Notes: generated from the letters alone by a model not told the origin. DNA of 64,000 nt from Myxococcales bacterium (GCA_016793325.1 JAEUKI010000013.1:28273-92272); one strand, 5' to 3'. Shown: positions 25,672 through 35,583, counted from the stretch's first letter. Translations and numbers: made by a program.

Positions 25672-26871
25672 CTACGGGCACATGACGGGTGTGGTGGTGT
25701 ACGAAAACGCCATGCCCGTCGTGGGTCGAACCTCGACGCGATACGTGGTTCCGACCGCGGGCATCCATCCGTTGGGGCGCCACGCGATGGCGTTGCCGCC
25801 GCCGTAGCCGCCCGCGACGGGGTTCATGGTGATGGGCATCGCGGCGCCGGTCCCCGCGTTGGTGACCGTGACGGTCCCCGTCGAGCTGAAGCGGTAGCGC
25901 GCTTCTTGGACGTGCCACACGCCGCTCGAAAACGTCTCGATCGGCGCGGGCCCTGGGTTGGGGTACGCGACGAAGTTGGGCGTCGATGCGCCGGAGTTGC
26001 GACGAAACACTTGCATGCACGACGCGCGGTTGGCCGTGCCGAAATACGTGGCTCCGAGCTGGTGAAACAGACACCAGCGACGGTGGCCGAGGTCGCTCCC
26101 ACGCTCGTTGATGTACAGGCCGACGGAGCCGAACGCGCCGGTTCCGAGCGCGAGGTTCGACGAGCCAGCCGCCATCGATCCCGCCGCGGAGTAACAGGTC
26201 CACGACGCGGGCGGCGTGTGGTTGAGCATGTTGTTCACCGCCATCATGACGGCGCACGATTGCTGCTGCGCTTCGAGCGCGTTGTCGATCGTGACGGGGT
26301 CGACGCCGACGAGCCAGCGGTAGCCGTTGAGGATGCGGAGCGCCGCGGGCTGCGTCGCGCTCGCGACCGTTCCTGCGGCGCATTGGCTCGAACCCGCGGT
26401 CCACTCGGGGCTGGGGCCCGGCGCGCGATCGACCACCCAACGCGCGCACACTTCTGCGCGCGTTCGCGCTTCGGGGCCCGTCACAGGCCCCACGCCGGTG
26501 TCCGCAGGCGTCGTCGGTCGATCCGTCGGAACGTCGTTCACCACGCGAACATCCATCGCGACGCCCGTGTCGACGACGCGGACATCCATCGCGACGCCCG
26601 TGTCCGTCGCGCCGCGCACGTCCATCGCGACGCCCGTGTCCGTCGTGGTCGAGGGGACGTCGTTGGGCGGAGAATTCACGTCGATTTCGCTGACGCCGCT
26701 GTCCACCACGTCAGAGCCGCTCGAGCTCGTGGCGTCTGTTCGCGCGTCCGAGCGCGCGCTGTCCGCGCCGTCGCCGGGCATCCCCATGTCCCCGCAGGCG
26801 CCGAGCCCGAGCGACGTGCACACCGTCAGTGAAACGAGCGACCGAAGCGCCGAACGCGAAGCGACGAGCAT
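25672..26871 (-). CDS. CAP-superfamily (SCP/PR-1) lipoprotein
   Basis: 399 residues. Signal peptide ends LGLGAC (Cys26). A low-complexity linker has DTGVAMDVR repeated three times (about 75-120). The CAP-like domain runs from about 150: LRILNGYRWLVGVDPVTIDNALEAQQQSCAVMMA, NNMLNHTPPASWTCYS, and RGSDLGHRRWCLFHQLGATYFG, where His residues occupy positions of the CAP cavity. A beta-rich C-terminal domain ends TTPVMCP. Extracellular. Monocistronic; divergent from SPFH. Confidence 0.72.
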   Translation of the reverse strand: MLVASRSALRSLVSLTVCTSLGLGACGDMGMPGDGADSARSDARTDATSSSGSDVVDSGVSEIDVNSPPNDVPSTTTDTGVAMDVRGATDTGVAMDVRVVDTGVAMDVRVVNDVPTDRPTTPADTGVGPVTGPEARTRAEVCARWVVDRAPGPSPEWTAGSSQCAAGTVASATQPAALRILNGYRWLVGVDPVTIDNALEAQQQSCAVMMAVNNMLNHTPPASWTCYSAAGSMAAGSSNLALGTGAFGSVGLYINERGSDLGHRRWCLFHQLGATYFGTANRASCMQVFRRNSGASTPNFVAYPNPGPAPIETFSSGVWHVQEARYRFSSTGTVTVTNAGTGAAMPITMNPVAGGYGGGNAIAWRPNGWMPAVGTTYRVEVRPTTGMAFSYTTTPVMCP

Positions 26872-27179
26872 AGCGGGTGTCCTCCAGAGAACGTGCCGCG
26901 CGCGAGGTTCGACGCGCGCGCATCGCTGCTGAGTGTACGCGCCTGCGCGAGAGACCGAGCGATCACCGCGCGCGAATCGTGGGCAAAAACAGAGGGAAAA
27001 TCCGCGGTCGCCGAGGGACGCACATCGCGCGACGGCCGCGTCGGCGCGGTGCGAGAGACCGATTTGGGTTGCGTGTGCGTTGGCACAGACGCACCCACTT
27101 CGACCTCCCCGGCGGGCGATCATCGCGCAAGAGCGCGTGGCGCCCGGCGGCGAACCATTGGGTTCGAGAAAGGCATCGC
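26872..27179. other. Divergent intergenic region, CAP lipoprotein/SPFH
   Basis: 308 bp separating two divergent starts. Codon-like composition is maintained, but the open frames here do not resemble proteins. GAGAAAGG just before 27180 is the likely ribosome-binding site of the SPFH gene. No convincing promoter pair, terminator or long repeat seen. Confidence 0.4.
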
Positions 27180-28094
27180 ATGGATCCTCTCATCGTCGCG
27201 CTCATCGTGTTGGCGCCGCTCGCCGCGCTCCTCGCCTTCGGCTCGCTCTTCACCGTGAGCCAACAGACGACCGCCGTCATCGAGCGGTTCGGAAAGTTTG
27301 TCCGCATCGCCCGCCCCGGATTGAACTTCAAGATCCCGCTGATCGAGCGCGTCGCGGCGCGCGTGAACATGCGCGTTCAACAGATCGACATGCGAGTCGA
27401 GACCAAGACGCACGACAACGTGTTCGTGCACGTGACGGTGAGCGTGCAGACGTTCGTGCTTCCCGACAAAGTCGTGGATGCGTTTTACCGCTTGGACAAT
27501 GCGGCGCAGCAGATCAGCGCGTTCGTGTTCGACGTGATTCGCGCGCGCGTCCCGAAGGTCAACCTCGACGACGTGTTCGCGAACAAAGATGACATCGCCG
27601 ACGCGGTGAAGGCCGAGCTCACGCAGTCGATGGACGACTTTGGATACGGAATCGTAAAGGCCCTCGTGACGGACATCGAGCCGGACCCGAGCGTCAAAGC
27701 CGCGATGAACCAGATCAACGCCGCGCAGCGCGAGCGCGTCGCCGCGATGGAGCGCGGCGAAGCCAACAGGATCTTGCAAGTGAAGGCCGCGGAAGCCGAA
27801 GCCCAGAGCAAGGCGCTGCAGGGCAAGGGAACCGCCGATCAACGCCGCGCGATCGTCGACGGCCTCCGCGACTCGGTCGACTCGTTCGCCAAGGGAATCC
27901 CAGGAACGACCGCGCACGACGTGCTCGCCCTCATCATCGCGTCGCAGTACTTCGACACGCTCCGCGAGATGTCCGCGCACGGAAAGCTCACCACCATCAT
28001 GCTTCCCCACTCGCCCTCGGCGGCGAACGACCTGATCGATCAGATCCGAACGGGGATGCTCTCTGCCCAGGCCGCGGGCAAGCACACTGGCTGA
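27180..28094 (+). CDS. SPFH-domain (stomatin/prohibitin-like) membrane protein
   Basis: 304 residues. One N-terminal membrane helix (PLIVALIVLAPLAALLAFGSLF), then the SPFH domain (VSQQTTAVIERFGKFVRIARPGLNFKIPLIERV; RVQQIDMRVETKTHDNVFVHV). A coiled coil with the typical Ala/Glu-rich ERVAAMERGEANRILQVKAAEAEAQSKAL stretch follows, and an oligomerisation tail. It would form membrane-scaffolding oligomers. No NfeD partner adjacent. Length and order match bacterial SPFH proteins of the HIR/stomatin type. Confidence 0.88.
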   Translation: MDPLIVALIVLAPLAALLAFGSLFTVSQQTTAVIERFGKFVRIARPGLNFKIPLIERVAARVNMRVQQIDMRVETKTHDNVFVHVTVSVQTFVLPDKVVDAFYRLDNAAQQISAFVFDVIRARVPKVNLDDVFANKDDIADAVKAELTQSMDDFGYGIVKALVTDIEPDPSVKAAMNQINAAQRERVAAMERGEANRILQVKAAEAEAQSKALQGKGTADQRRAIVDGLRDSVDSFAKGIPGTTAHDVLALIIASQYFDTLREMSAHGKLTTIMLPHSPSAANDLIDQIRTGMLSAQAAGKHTG

Positions 28095-28273
28095 GACGGA
28101 CCCTTCACGCGATCGATCGGAGCCTCGGCGTCGTCCGTTGTCGCGACGGTCGCTGCGCTTGGCTCGATGTGGCGCAGCGCAACCGAGCGTGCCTCTGCGC
28201 GAAATCGCTGCGATTGGGCAGGCAACACGCAGGCGAATCTCCGTGGCATCGAGCGTGCTTCGTCGCTCGAGTC

Positions 28274-29200
28274 ATGAAGGACCGATCGCTCGCGTGTATT
28301 CGCAGTCTCGTTGGAGTGTCGTTGGTCGCGGCCTTCGCAGCGTGCCTCCCGATGACGGGGCTCGAAGCGGACCGAGCGGATGGCGGCGCCGACGTTGTGT
28401 CTCGAGACGATGGCCGCGATGTCGCGCCGTACGACGGCTGGGTGCCGATGCCGGGCGTTCCGACGGAGCCAGCGATCCACGATGGGCGGGTGGTGCTTCA
28501 CTTCTTTTCGACCGAGGGCGTCGCGACCGAAGCAGACATGCGGTTCGCCACGATCCGCGCGAGCTTCGACGGGCGCTTCGAGAGCGATCACGACATCGCG
28601 ATGACCCCGGGCGCGCAGTGCTCGGTGCGCATGCTCGACGGGTGCGAACTGTTTCGCTGCAACTACGTCGGAAGAATCCCCGAGAGCGGCCTTCACGCGG
28701 GCGCGATCTCGTTTCGCGACGGTCCTCTGCGCGGGGCGATCGAGCCTTCGCTCTTGGGCCTCTACTCACAGGGCGGCGCAAACGACGGCCCTTGGGTGCG
28801 GTCGTATCAAACCGTCATCGAAGCGACCGGCAGCGCGGACATCGCCGGATGGACCCTCACGCAGCCGACGCCCGGATACGCGCGGCTGACCGAAGCCCCA
28901 TCGAGCGTCATCGATCGATCGCGACCGCTGTCGGTGCGCTTCGTCGAGCGCGGTCGAAAGATCGGTCGAACGGGCTTGATGGTCGGTGTCGCTGCGCAGC
29001 ACTCGGCGCTCTGCACGTTCGACGAGGGAGCGCCTGCGGTCGTTCCTGTGTCGGTGCTCTCGCAGCTGCCTGCGACGAGCGGCGCGTACGCCTCGGTCGT
29101 CCCCATCGCGGTCAACGACACCGTCGTCCGCGTGGGCGCGCGGCGCGTCCTCGTGCGCACGCTTGTCGAGGGCAACCGGCACCTCGTGACGCTTCGGTGA
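28274..29200 (+). CDS. Lipoprotein of unknown function
   Basis: 308 residues. Signal peptide ends AAFAAC (Cys24). No recognised domain; the sequence is beta-rich with GRVVLHFFSTEGVATEADMRF early and TGLMVGVAAQHSALCTFDEG later. A Cys pair (CSVRMLDGCELFRC) may be disulfide-bonded. The upstream 179 bp after the SPFH gene shows no promoter I can support. Confidence 0.6.
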   Translation: MKDRSLACIRSLVGVSLVAAFAACLPMTGLEADRADGGADVVSRDDGRDVAPYDGWVPMPGVPTEPAIHDGRVVLHFFSTEGVATEADMRFATIRASFDGRFESDHDIAMTPGAQCSVRMLDGCELFRCNYVGRIPESGLHAGAISFRDGPLRGAIEPSLLGLYSQGGANDGPWVRSYQTVIEATGSADIAGWTLTQPTPGYARLTEAPSSVIDRSRPLSVRFVERGRKIGRTGLMVGVAAQHSALCTFDEGAPAVVPVSVLSQLPATSGAYASVVPIAVNDTVVRVGARRVLVRTLVEGNRHLVTLR

Positions 29201-29333
29201 GCGCAGGCCGTCGACGCGCTTGCGATCGTGAAGGGCAACGCGACTCTCGAACGCGAGTGATGGGAGTGATCGAGGACGCACGCGTCGTTGGTTTCGCTCA
29301 TTGTGGGGCGTGACTCGCGCGCGACGCGAGGGA

Positions 29334-31328
29334 TCAGCGAGGGAACGCGATGTACATCGCGTGATCCGAGCGAGGAACCGCGCCGAATCCGTTGAGCGTC
29401 GGCCCCCAACACCACACGGAGCCGTCTCGATGGATCGCGCAAGGTGTTCCGGCCCGCGCGTGTACCGAGCGCACATCTCCGAGCCCCTCGATGCGCGTCC
29501 AGTCCGCGGGGGCTCTACTCGAGCGCGACCCGCATTGCTCCGCCAGGTTGTTGCCGCGACAGAACACCGAGCCGTCTTCCGCGAGCACGAGAATGACTCC
29601 GCCGCTCACCGAGATCGATCGTACGGGGCGATCGAACGCGACGAGTCGAGGCTCCGTGACTGCGGAGCGAGTGTTGGGATCGAAGATCCAACTGCTCTTG
29701 TTTCCCCAGCAAAATGGGCGCCCCTGTTGGTCGATCAAGCACTTGGTCTCGCCGCTGTCTTCGATCGATCGGACATTGGACGCCAGCACAACGGTCGGCA
29801 GTGGCGGAACGACCTCGTCTCGACTGACTGGAGGCGCACACCGAAGCGTCCCGCGTCCATCGAGCGCGCACACCAAGCCGTTTCGGACCAAGAGCGAGCG
29901 AGCGTCGTCGAGGGGGACTTCGAGTACGCGAGACGCGCTGTTGTGAACGTCACGAGCCTCGACGCGTCCGTCGGACCGAATGCGCGCGACGAGCCGGTTC
30001 TCCAGCGCGATCGCCTGCGTCGCTGATGCGCTCTCGTCGAACGGCTCGATCGCAGCGGCTCCGTCGATCCGACACTGCGTCCGGTCCGCGAGGACGCAGT
30101 GGTAGCCTGCGCTGGCGATGAACTGTCGGACGGGCGCGCTCGTCGAGAACAGCACGGTTCGGCGCGTACGCGACGAGGCGAACGGGCTCTCTTGCGGCGG
30201 CGGCAACAGCGCTTCGACGGAGGTCGTCACAGGATCGAACTGGACCACCTCGCGTTCGAAGGCGACGATCGCCGGAGAATCCGCGAGTGACTGCGCCCGC
30301 GCTGCGCCGAGATCGACGCGTACCGGCGTCGTTGTCGTGTGCGCAAGTCCGTGTCCCCCTCCGCCATCGAATCCCCAGCAAAACGGAAATCGACGCTCGT
30401 CGAGCGCGCAGACAACGCCATCGCTGACCGACATCGTCGTGATGCGCGGGAGCACTGCTTCGTCCCATCCTGTGAACCGCGATGGGCGGGTCCGTGTCTG
30501 TCGGAAGTCGTCGCGAAAATCGCGACAGAACAACGCTCCGCCGAGCAGACCGCACGCGCCGCGAGCGCTCACGTAGCGCGGTTGAAATCCCGGAGGGAGA
30601 TCGCGCACCTCGAGGTATTGGCATCGGAGCGTCGATCCGTCGACGCCGCACTCCCAGGTGCGACTCAAGTCGAGCGGGGACCCTCGCGAAAGATCGGCGG
30701 GGACCCAGCGACCAACGATCCCTTCGAAGGTGCTGAACTCTCGAAAACGTGTGCCGTCTTCGAGTTCGATGGAGAGAGCTCCTTGCGAGTAGATCGACCG
30801 CACAGGGCCGGGCGTCGCGATCCTCGTCGGCGGCGTGATCAACAGTTGCGCTTCGGCTTCGCGCAGCACCAAGTAGCTCCCCCAGCAACGAACGCTGCCA
30901 TCCCGCGATCGAGCGCAGTAGCGCCCCGCGTGGCTGCTGAGCTGAACGACTTCTCGCAGTCCGGGCACGGGAGCGAACGACCATCGATCGCCGCCCTCGA
31001 CGCCGAGCTGGCCCCGGTCGTTGGCGCCGATGCACTCGACGGTCTCGTTGCGCAATCGTACGCAGAGCGCTGCGTCGCCAACCGCGAGTTCGTCGATTTC
31101 AGCGCGTGATTGCAGAAGCACGGGGCGCGTCGCGAGTCGCCCCCGGTCCATGTGGCCTCCCCAACACCACACGCCATCGTTGTCGTCGACCACGCATGCT
31201 TGGACGCCGGCCACATGCAGCAGCCGAACAGGGCGGCCTTCGGGAGCGACCGCGCTTCCGCAACCGACGATCAGCGATGCGAAGGTGACGCATGTGATGA
31301 GCGTTCGCCGAGCCCCCGAGGAATTCAT
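29334..31328 (-). CDS. RCC1-repeat lipoprotein
   Basis: 664 residues. Signal peptide ends LIVGC (Cys23). The remainder has about a dozen RCC1-type blades recognisable by VWCWG, VECIGANDRGQLG, SVRCWGS, PFCWGFDGGG, SVFCRGNNLAEQCG and SVWCWG with alternating variable strands. Such exported propellers are abundant in myxobacteria and likely bind proteins or glycans. Start at ATG 31328. Divergent from TerC. Confidence 0.82.
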   Translation of the reverse strand: MNSSGARRTLITCVTFASLIVGCGSAVAPEGRPVRLLHVAGVQACVVDDNDGVWCWGGHMDRGRLATRPVLLQSRAEIDELAVGDAALCVRLRNETVECIGANDRGQLGVEGGDRWSFAPVPGLREVVQLSSHAGRYCARSRDGSVRCWGSYLVLREAEAQLLITPPTRIATPGPVRSIYSQGALSIELEDGTRFREFSTFEGIVGRWVPADLSRGSPLDLSRTWECGVDGSTLRCQYLEVRDLPPGFQPRYVSARGACGLLGGALFCRDFRDDFRQTRTRPSRFTGWDEAVLPRITTMSVSDGVVCALDERRFPFCWGFDGGGGHGLAHTTTTPVRVDLGAARAQSLADSPAIVAFEREVVQFDPVTTSVEALLPPPQESPFASSRTRRTVLFSTSAPVRQFIASAGYHCVLADRTQCRIDGAAAIEPFDESASATQAIALENRLVARIRSDGRVEARDVHNSASRVLEVPLDDARSLLVRNGLVCALDGRGTLRCAPPVSRDEVVPPLPTVVLASNVRSIEDSGETKCLIDQQGRPFCWGNKSSWIFDPNTRSAVTEPRLVAFDRPVRSISVSGGVILVLAEDGSVFCRGNNLAEQCGSRSSRAPADWTRIEGLGDVRSVHARAGTPCAIHRDGSVWCWGPTLNGFGAVPRSDHAMYIAFPR

Positions 31329-31517
31329 GACCCTACTGTACGCGATGACAGCGACCGAGTTCGACCTCAGCGCAGTCGAACTCGTCTACGGTCTGGCAAA
31401 CAAAACCCTACCATGTGAAATACACGAATAGTCCAATGCATTGATTCGAGAATTACGAACTTTCTGTCCTTCGACGAAACCGCGCTCGGCTTTGTGGCAT
31501 CGCGTGAGAGCGCATCG

Positions 31518-32267
31518 ATGCTCCCAGGAATTCAAGACCCTTCGACCTGGCTCGCGCTCGCATCGCTCGTGGCGATGGAGGTTGTGCTCGGGATCGACAA
31601 CATTGTCTTCATCACGATCCTCACGGGGCGGCTGCCCGAGCACCTGCGCGAGCGCGTCGCGCGCCTCGGGATCGGCCTCGCGCTCGTCTTGCGCATCGGG
31701 CTGCTCTTCGCGATCCAGTGGGTGATGTCGCTCACGCGCGAGATCGCCGTCGTGCTCGGCGTCTCGCTGACAGGAAAGAAGCTGATCCTCCTCGTCGGCG
31801 GCCTCTTCTTGATCGGAAAGGCCACGGTCGAGCTACACAACAAGCTCGAGGCCGCCTCCGAAGAAGAGGGCCGAAAGGCTGAGCCCGCCCGCGTCGGCGT
31901 CGTGATCGCGCAGATCCTCGCGCTCGACCTCGTCTTCTCTCTCGATTCGGTGATCACCGCGGTCGGGATGATCCCGCCCGAGCAGCTCTGGGTGATGGTG
32001 ACCGCGATCCTGGTGTCCGTCGTGGTGATGCTCGTCGGCGCGAAGCCCATCGGCGGGTTCGTCACGCGGCACCCCACGATGAAGGTGTTGGCGCTCGCGT
32101 TCTTGATCCTGATCGGCGTGATGCTCTTGGCCGAGGGGGTCGGGCAGAAGATTCCCAAGGGGTACATCTACTTCGCGATGGCGTTTTCGCTGGGCGTCGA
32201 AGCGATCAACATGCGCTTGCGCAAGGCGCGCGGCGCGGCCCCGCAGAAGCTCGCGCGCGACGCTTGA
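31518..32267 (+). CDS. TerC-family integral membrane protein
   Basis: 249 residues, seven or so helices. Diagnostic acidic motifs are EVVLGIDNIVFITIL (helix 1) and the related DLVFSLDSVITAVGM (helix 5); in the YjbE/YkoY/Alx branch these handle manganese or other metals and metallate exported proteins. ATG 31518 starts directly before the first helix. I looked for the yybP-ykoY manganese riboswitch in the 189-bp leader and did not see it. Converges with paralogue B. Confidence 0.88.
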   Translation: MLPGIQDPSTWLALASLVAMEVVLGIDNIVFITILTGRLPEHLRERVARLGIGLALVLRIGLLFAIQWVMSLTREIAVVLGVSLTGKKLILLVGGLFLIGKATVELHNKLEAASEEEGRKAEPARVGVVIAQILALDLVFSLDSVITAVGMIPPEQLWVMVTAILVSVVVMLVGAKPIGGFVTRHPTMKVLALAFLILIGVMLLAEGVGQKIPKGYIYFAMAFSLGVEAINMRLRKARGAAPQKLARDA

Positions 32268-32309
32268 CCCCAACGACCCCAACGCGGTGTCGCAAACCCC
32301 TCGTCGCGC

Positions 32310-33536
32310 TCACTCGGGCTCGCGGACGAAGATCTCGAGTTCCCACGCGGTGTACACGAGCTTGGCCGCCTTCTTCTTCGGCCCGTGATCGATCGCGTGC
32401 TGAACGAGCGCCGTGAGCTCGTCGCTCGGAAGCTCGCGCCGCTGCCAGTACGCGAGCCACCCCGCGGTCTGCGCCGGGACCTTCTCGGGGTGCGAGAGAA
32501 TCCCCTCGATGATCGCGCGCAGCGCGTCGCGCTCGAGCACGATCCCGTAGCGCTCGACGCCCCGCAACAGCGGCGCAGCTTCGAGCGGCGCGCGCCTCGC
32601 AAACGCGATCATCCGCTCGACGAGGGCGGCCTTCTGCTCAGCGTTTCCGCGATCGAAGCGCTTGAGCGCGCTGATCATCGTCTGCGCGAGCGCGTCGTCT
32701 CGCTCGCCCTCGAACAAGTCGCCGACGGAGGCCATCACTTGCTCCGCTTTGCGCCGCTCGGTCGTGAGCGAGACTTTGTTCGCTTGCTCGTCGAGGGCCA
32801 TCGCCATCGCTTCGCGCGCCGCGTCGTCCGCGTCGATCACGGTCACCACGGGCGCGTCGTCCGGATCGAACCCTGATTTCGCGAGCAGCGCCCGCACCTT
32901 CGCCACGGTTTCGTCGCGCACCTTCGAGTCGCGCGCGCCCACGCCAGAGATCCCGATGACGGGCGCGGCGAGCCCGAGCGCGCGCCACTCGACGAGCTTT
33001 CCGTTGAACGACGCGACCCGCGCGCCGGCGCACTGGTAGTAGATCGCCGCGGCGATCGGCTGCGCTGGGTCGACGCGCGTGTCTCGCGCCTTGCGGTCCC
33101 ACACGATCGCGTACTCTCGCAGCGACGACCAGAAGTGCTCGATCCTGGCGAGCTGCCAGAGCCAACGGTACGTCGTGTGATCCTCGGAAGTGTTCGGCCC
33201 CGTCTCGTGCGCGAGGACCCGCACGCGCGGCCGCCCCTTGTGATCGCGAACTTGCTCGACGGTCACGGGCTTTCCGCGCACCTTGCGGTTGGCGTCGCGC
33301 TCTGCAGCGAGCCGCAGCTCGACACGCGCGCGCAGCGCGGCGAGGTCGTCGATCGGTCGTCGCGCGGCGTCGAAGAGGTACCGGGCGAGCTCGGGGTTGA
33401 TCTCGACCCCGCATCGCAAGTGAATCGTCCCCGCCGACACGCCTCGCGCGGAGAACGCCCGCGCCTCGGTGATCTCTTCTTCGCAGCGCGCGCAGCGTGT
33501 GGCTTTGCTCACATTGACGAGCGCGAAGGACACCAT
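32310..33536 (-). CDS. 408-residue protein with PARP-type-like zinc finger (paralogue B)
   Basis: Zinc site C15-x2-C18-x20-H39-x2-C42, exactly the spacing of paralogue A (21310-22536). Shared blocks include AERDANRKVRGK, GRPRVRVL, SSLREYAIVWD, VDPAQPIAAAIYYQ, NGKLVEWRALGLAAPVIGISG, DDAPVVTV, MALDEQANK and GVERYGIV. Equal length and colinearity indicate an old duplication. The upstream gene on the same strand (33584-34606, 47-bp gap) also has a Cys cluster, so they probably form an operon. No enzyme motif seen; role unknown. Confidence 0.7.
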   Translation of the reverse strand: MVSFALVNVSKATRCARCEEEITEARAFSARGVSAGTIHLRCGVEINPELARYLFDAARRPIDDLAALRARVELRLAAERDANRKVRGKPVTVEQVRDHKGRPRVRVLAHETGPNTSEDHTTYRWLWQLARIEHFWSSLREYAIVWDRKARDTRVDPAQPIAAAIYYQCAGARVASFNGKLVEWRALGLAAPVIGISGVGARDSKVRDETVAKVRALLAKSGFDPDDAPVVTVIDADDAAREAMAMALDEQANKVSLTTERRKAEQVMASVGDLFEGERDDALAQTMISALKRFDRGNAEQKAALVERMIAFARRAPLEAAPLLRGVERYGIVLERDALRAIIEGILSHPEKVPAQTAGWLAYWQRRELPSDELTALVQHAIDHGPKKKAAKLVYTAWELEIFVREPE

Positions 33537-33583
33537 CGCGCCGCAGTCTCGCGACAGAGCCTCGCTCGCGTCAATACGCCCTC

Positions 33584-34606
33584 TCAGTCGCTCTCCCACT
33601 GCGCGAGGTTGAGCGCGACCCATCCGCCCGTCGAACCGACGGGAAACGCGCCCGTCGCGAGCAGCGCGAGCAGCGGCGACCACGGGTCCGCGAGCGCCGA
33701 GAACTTCGCTTCGAGCAGCGCGTCGGGGATCTCTTCGGACGCAATCCGCCTGCGATTCTTTGGCATCGCGCGCACCTTTGCGCCCGCGGTGATCGCCGCG
33801 TGCCACAGCGACGCGCCCTCGAGCGCGTAGCCGAGCAGCTCGATGTCGGGCTCGTTGACGACGCGCCGCGGGCGGCCGGACTTCTTGCGCGCGCGACACG
33901 CCCGATCGATGGGCTCGAGGACCTCGAGCATCCACGGGAGGTCGCCGAGCGCTCCGTACGATGGCGCAGAGGCTTCGCCGTACCAGAGCGTCGGCGTCGG
34001 CCTGAGCACGCGCGCCGCGGCGATCGCGGGACGAAGAAGCACCGGCTGCAGATCGCAAAGGTCGTCCCAGCCCGCGAGCAGCGCCGGCGGGTGCGCTTCG
34101 TATGTCCAGAGCACGCCGCGAAAGGGAGGCGCCCCCCACGGAGCGAGCGCGTTCATCCATTCGGCCGCGAGCGCTTCGGCGTCGACGACGGCGCTGCGCG
34201 GGGCCTCGCAGGCAGCGGCGACGAGCGAGACGGCGAACTCGAGCGAGTCCGGGCGGTCTGTTTCGGGGCAATCGGCGTTGTGTGCGACGATCGTTCCGCC
34301 AGGCGAGACGCCGGCGTTGCGGCACTTGCTGCACGGGCCGATGCACCGGGGCGCCCCGCCGGTCAGCCATGTGCTGCTAATCAAGTCACGGGCCACGCAG
34401 CGCTCGAACAGCGCGTCGATGCGCGCGCGAACCGTCCCCTTGGCGCCGAGCGCGGCGAGCGCGCGCACCTCTGCGTGCCGCGTGTACGCGGGATACGCGA
34501 AGCGCTCGGCGAGTCCTCGGGCGTCGAGCTCGGGCGGCCTCGGGAGCGAGGCTTCGAGCACGTTCGTTCGCTTCGATTTCGACGCGGTCTTCTTCGGGCT
34601 GGCCAT
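33584..34606 (-). CDS. Uncharacterised Cys-cluster protein, operon partner of paralogue B
   Basis: 340 residues from ATG 34606. A possible zinc site lies in CIGPCSKCRNAG with a later Cys in HNADCPETD (about residues 88-115). The rest is helical without recognised motifs, ending GGWVALNLAQWESD. N-terminus is basic (SPKKTASKSKR), which could suit nucleic-acid contact. No signal peptide. Located 47 bp upstream of paralogue B on the same strand. I do not recognise the family. Confidence 0.55.
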   Translation of the reverse strand: MASPKKTASKSKRTNVLEASLPRPPELDARGLAERFAYPAYTRHAEVRALAALGAKGTVRARIDALFERCVARDLISSTWLTGGAPRCIGPCSKCRNAGVSPGGTIVAHNADCPETDRPDSLEFAVSLVAAACEAPRSAVVDAEALAAEWMNALAPWGAPPFRGVLWTYEAHPPALLAGWDDLCDLQPVLLRPAIAAARVLRPTPTLWYGEASAPSYGALGDLPWMLEVLEPIDRACRARKKSGRPRRVVNEPDIELLGYALEGASLWHAAITAGAKVRAMPKNRRRIASEEIPDALLEAKFSALADPWSPLLALLATGAFPVGSTGGWVALNLAQWESD

Positions 34607-34701
34607 GGGTGTCTCTTCGCGCTCGCACGGCGATGCTCGCACGGGGAATCTCTCTCGTGCGTTGGACGTTGCTCGATTTTGTGTGCTGTAACGTCTCGCG
34701 C

Positions 34702-35583
34702 GTGAAGCTCTCGCTCGCTTCGGTCCTCGCGCTCGCCTCGGTCGCTTGCCAACCATCGGCGACAGGGTCGAGCGCGGTCTCGCCTATGCCCGCGCGCGAG
34801 CGCTCGTCGCCCGCTGTGGGCTCACAAATCGCTGCGCGTTCGAGCGCCGATGCGACCGTCGTCGACGCGAGCGCAGACGTCGTCGAGGCGGAAAGTTCTT
34901 TGGACGCGTCTGTCGACCCCGCGTCGCGTCGCGCGTCGTCGATCGCCGCGCAAGTCATCGAAGGGTTCGATCGAGCGACCTCGCGCGCGACGCTTCGTAT
35001 GGCGACCGTCGCAGGGCAACGAGGTCTGCAGCGCGTGGTGCGCTCGACGCGCGGAGACGTCGCGCCCGTCGCCGACGCGGAAGAGCCTGGGGTGATCACG
35101 GTGACCGAGACGCCGGGAAGCGGCTGGGCCGATGGGCTGATCCTGGCCCGCGTCGTCGCTGGGTACTGGAGAGGAATGTGCGGGCACGATTTCGGGTGGA
35201 TCGCGCTCTACGACCCGCGAACCGACCGCGTGCTCGCGTATCGACCGATCGAGGGCGTCGGGTGTTCGCAAGAGCAGCAGCACGAGTTTGTGTCCGCCGT
35301 GGGCGAGCGCGTGTTGCTCGCGCGGCATCGTACGAGCGGCGAAGACCGCGCGTCCGTCGAGCACACGAGCTTCTGGATTCTCGCCGAGGATCGATGGTTG
35401 CCGGCGGGCCGCGTTCGATCGGGCCGAGGCGTCGCGGCGTTCGGACCGAGCAACGAGGTGCAGGCGACGTTCGCGGGCCGAGGGGACGCCATCGTGATGA
35501 GGCAACAGTTCTTGCGCGACGGTGAAGTGCGTCGCGAAGGCGAGACGTTGCTCCGGCTTCGACGCGGCCGCTTCGCGCCGTAA
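34702..35583 (+). CDS. Lipoprotein of unknown function
   Basis: 293 residues from GTG 34702, chosen because it begins the signal peptide KLSLASVLALASVAC (Cys16). Ser/Ala linker to about 85, then a beta-rich domain with GYWRGMCGHDFGWIALYDPR and RLPIEGVGCSQEQ-like Cys pair (Cys in GMCGHD and GVGCSQ). No family recognised. Divergent from the Cys-cluster gene, 95 bp between starts. Confidence 0.6.
   Translation: MKLSLASVLALASVACQPSATGSSAVSPMPARERSSPAVGSQIAARSSADATVVDASADVVEAESSLDASVDPASRRASSIAAQVIEGFDRATSRATLRMATVAGQRGLQRVVRSTRGDVAPVADAEEPGVITVTETPGSGWADGLILARVVAGYWRGMCGHDFGWIALYDPRTDRVLAYRPIEGVGCSQEQQHEFVSAVGERVLLARHRTSGEDRASVEHTSFWILAEDRWLPAGRVRSGRGVAAFGPSNEVQATFAGRGDAIVMRQQFLRDGEVRREGETLLRLRRGRFAP

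Noticed and set aside
31329..31517. yybP-ykoY manganese riboswitch upstream of TerC
   Set aside because: TerC genes often have one, but the conserved motif was not found in this leader; only a modestly AT-rich stretch.
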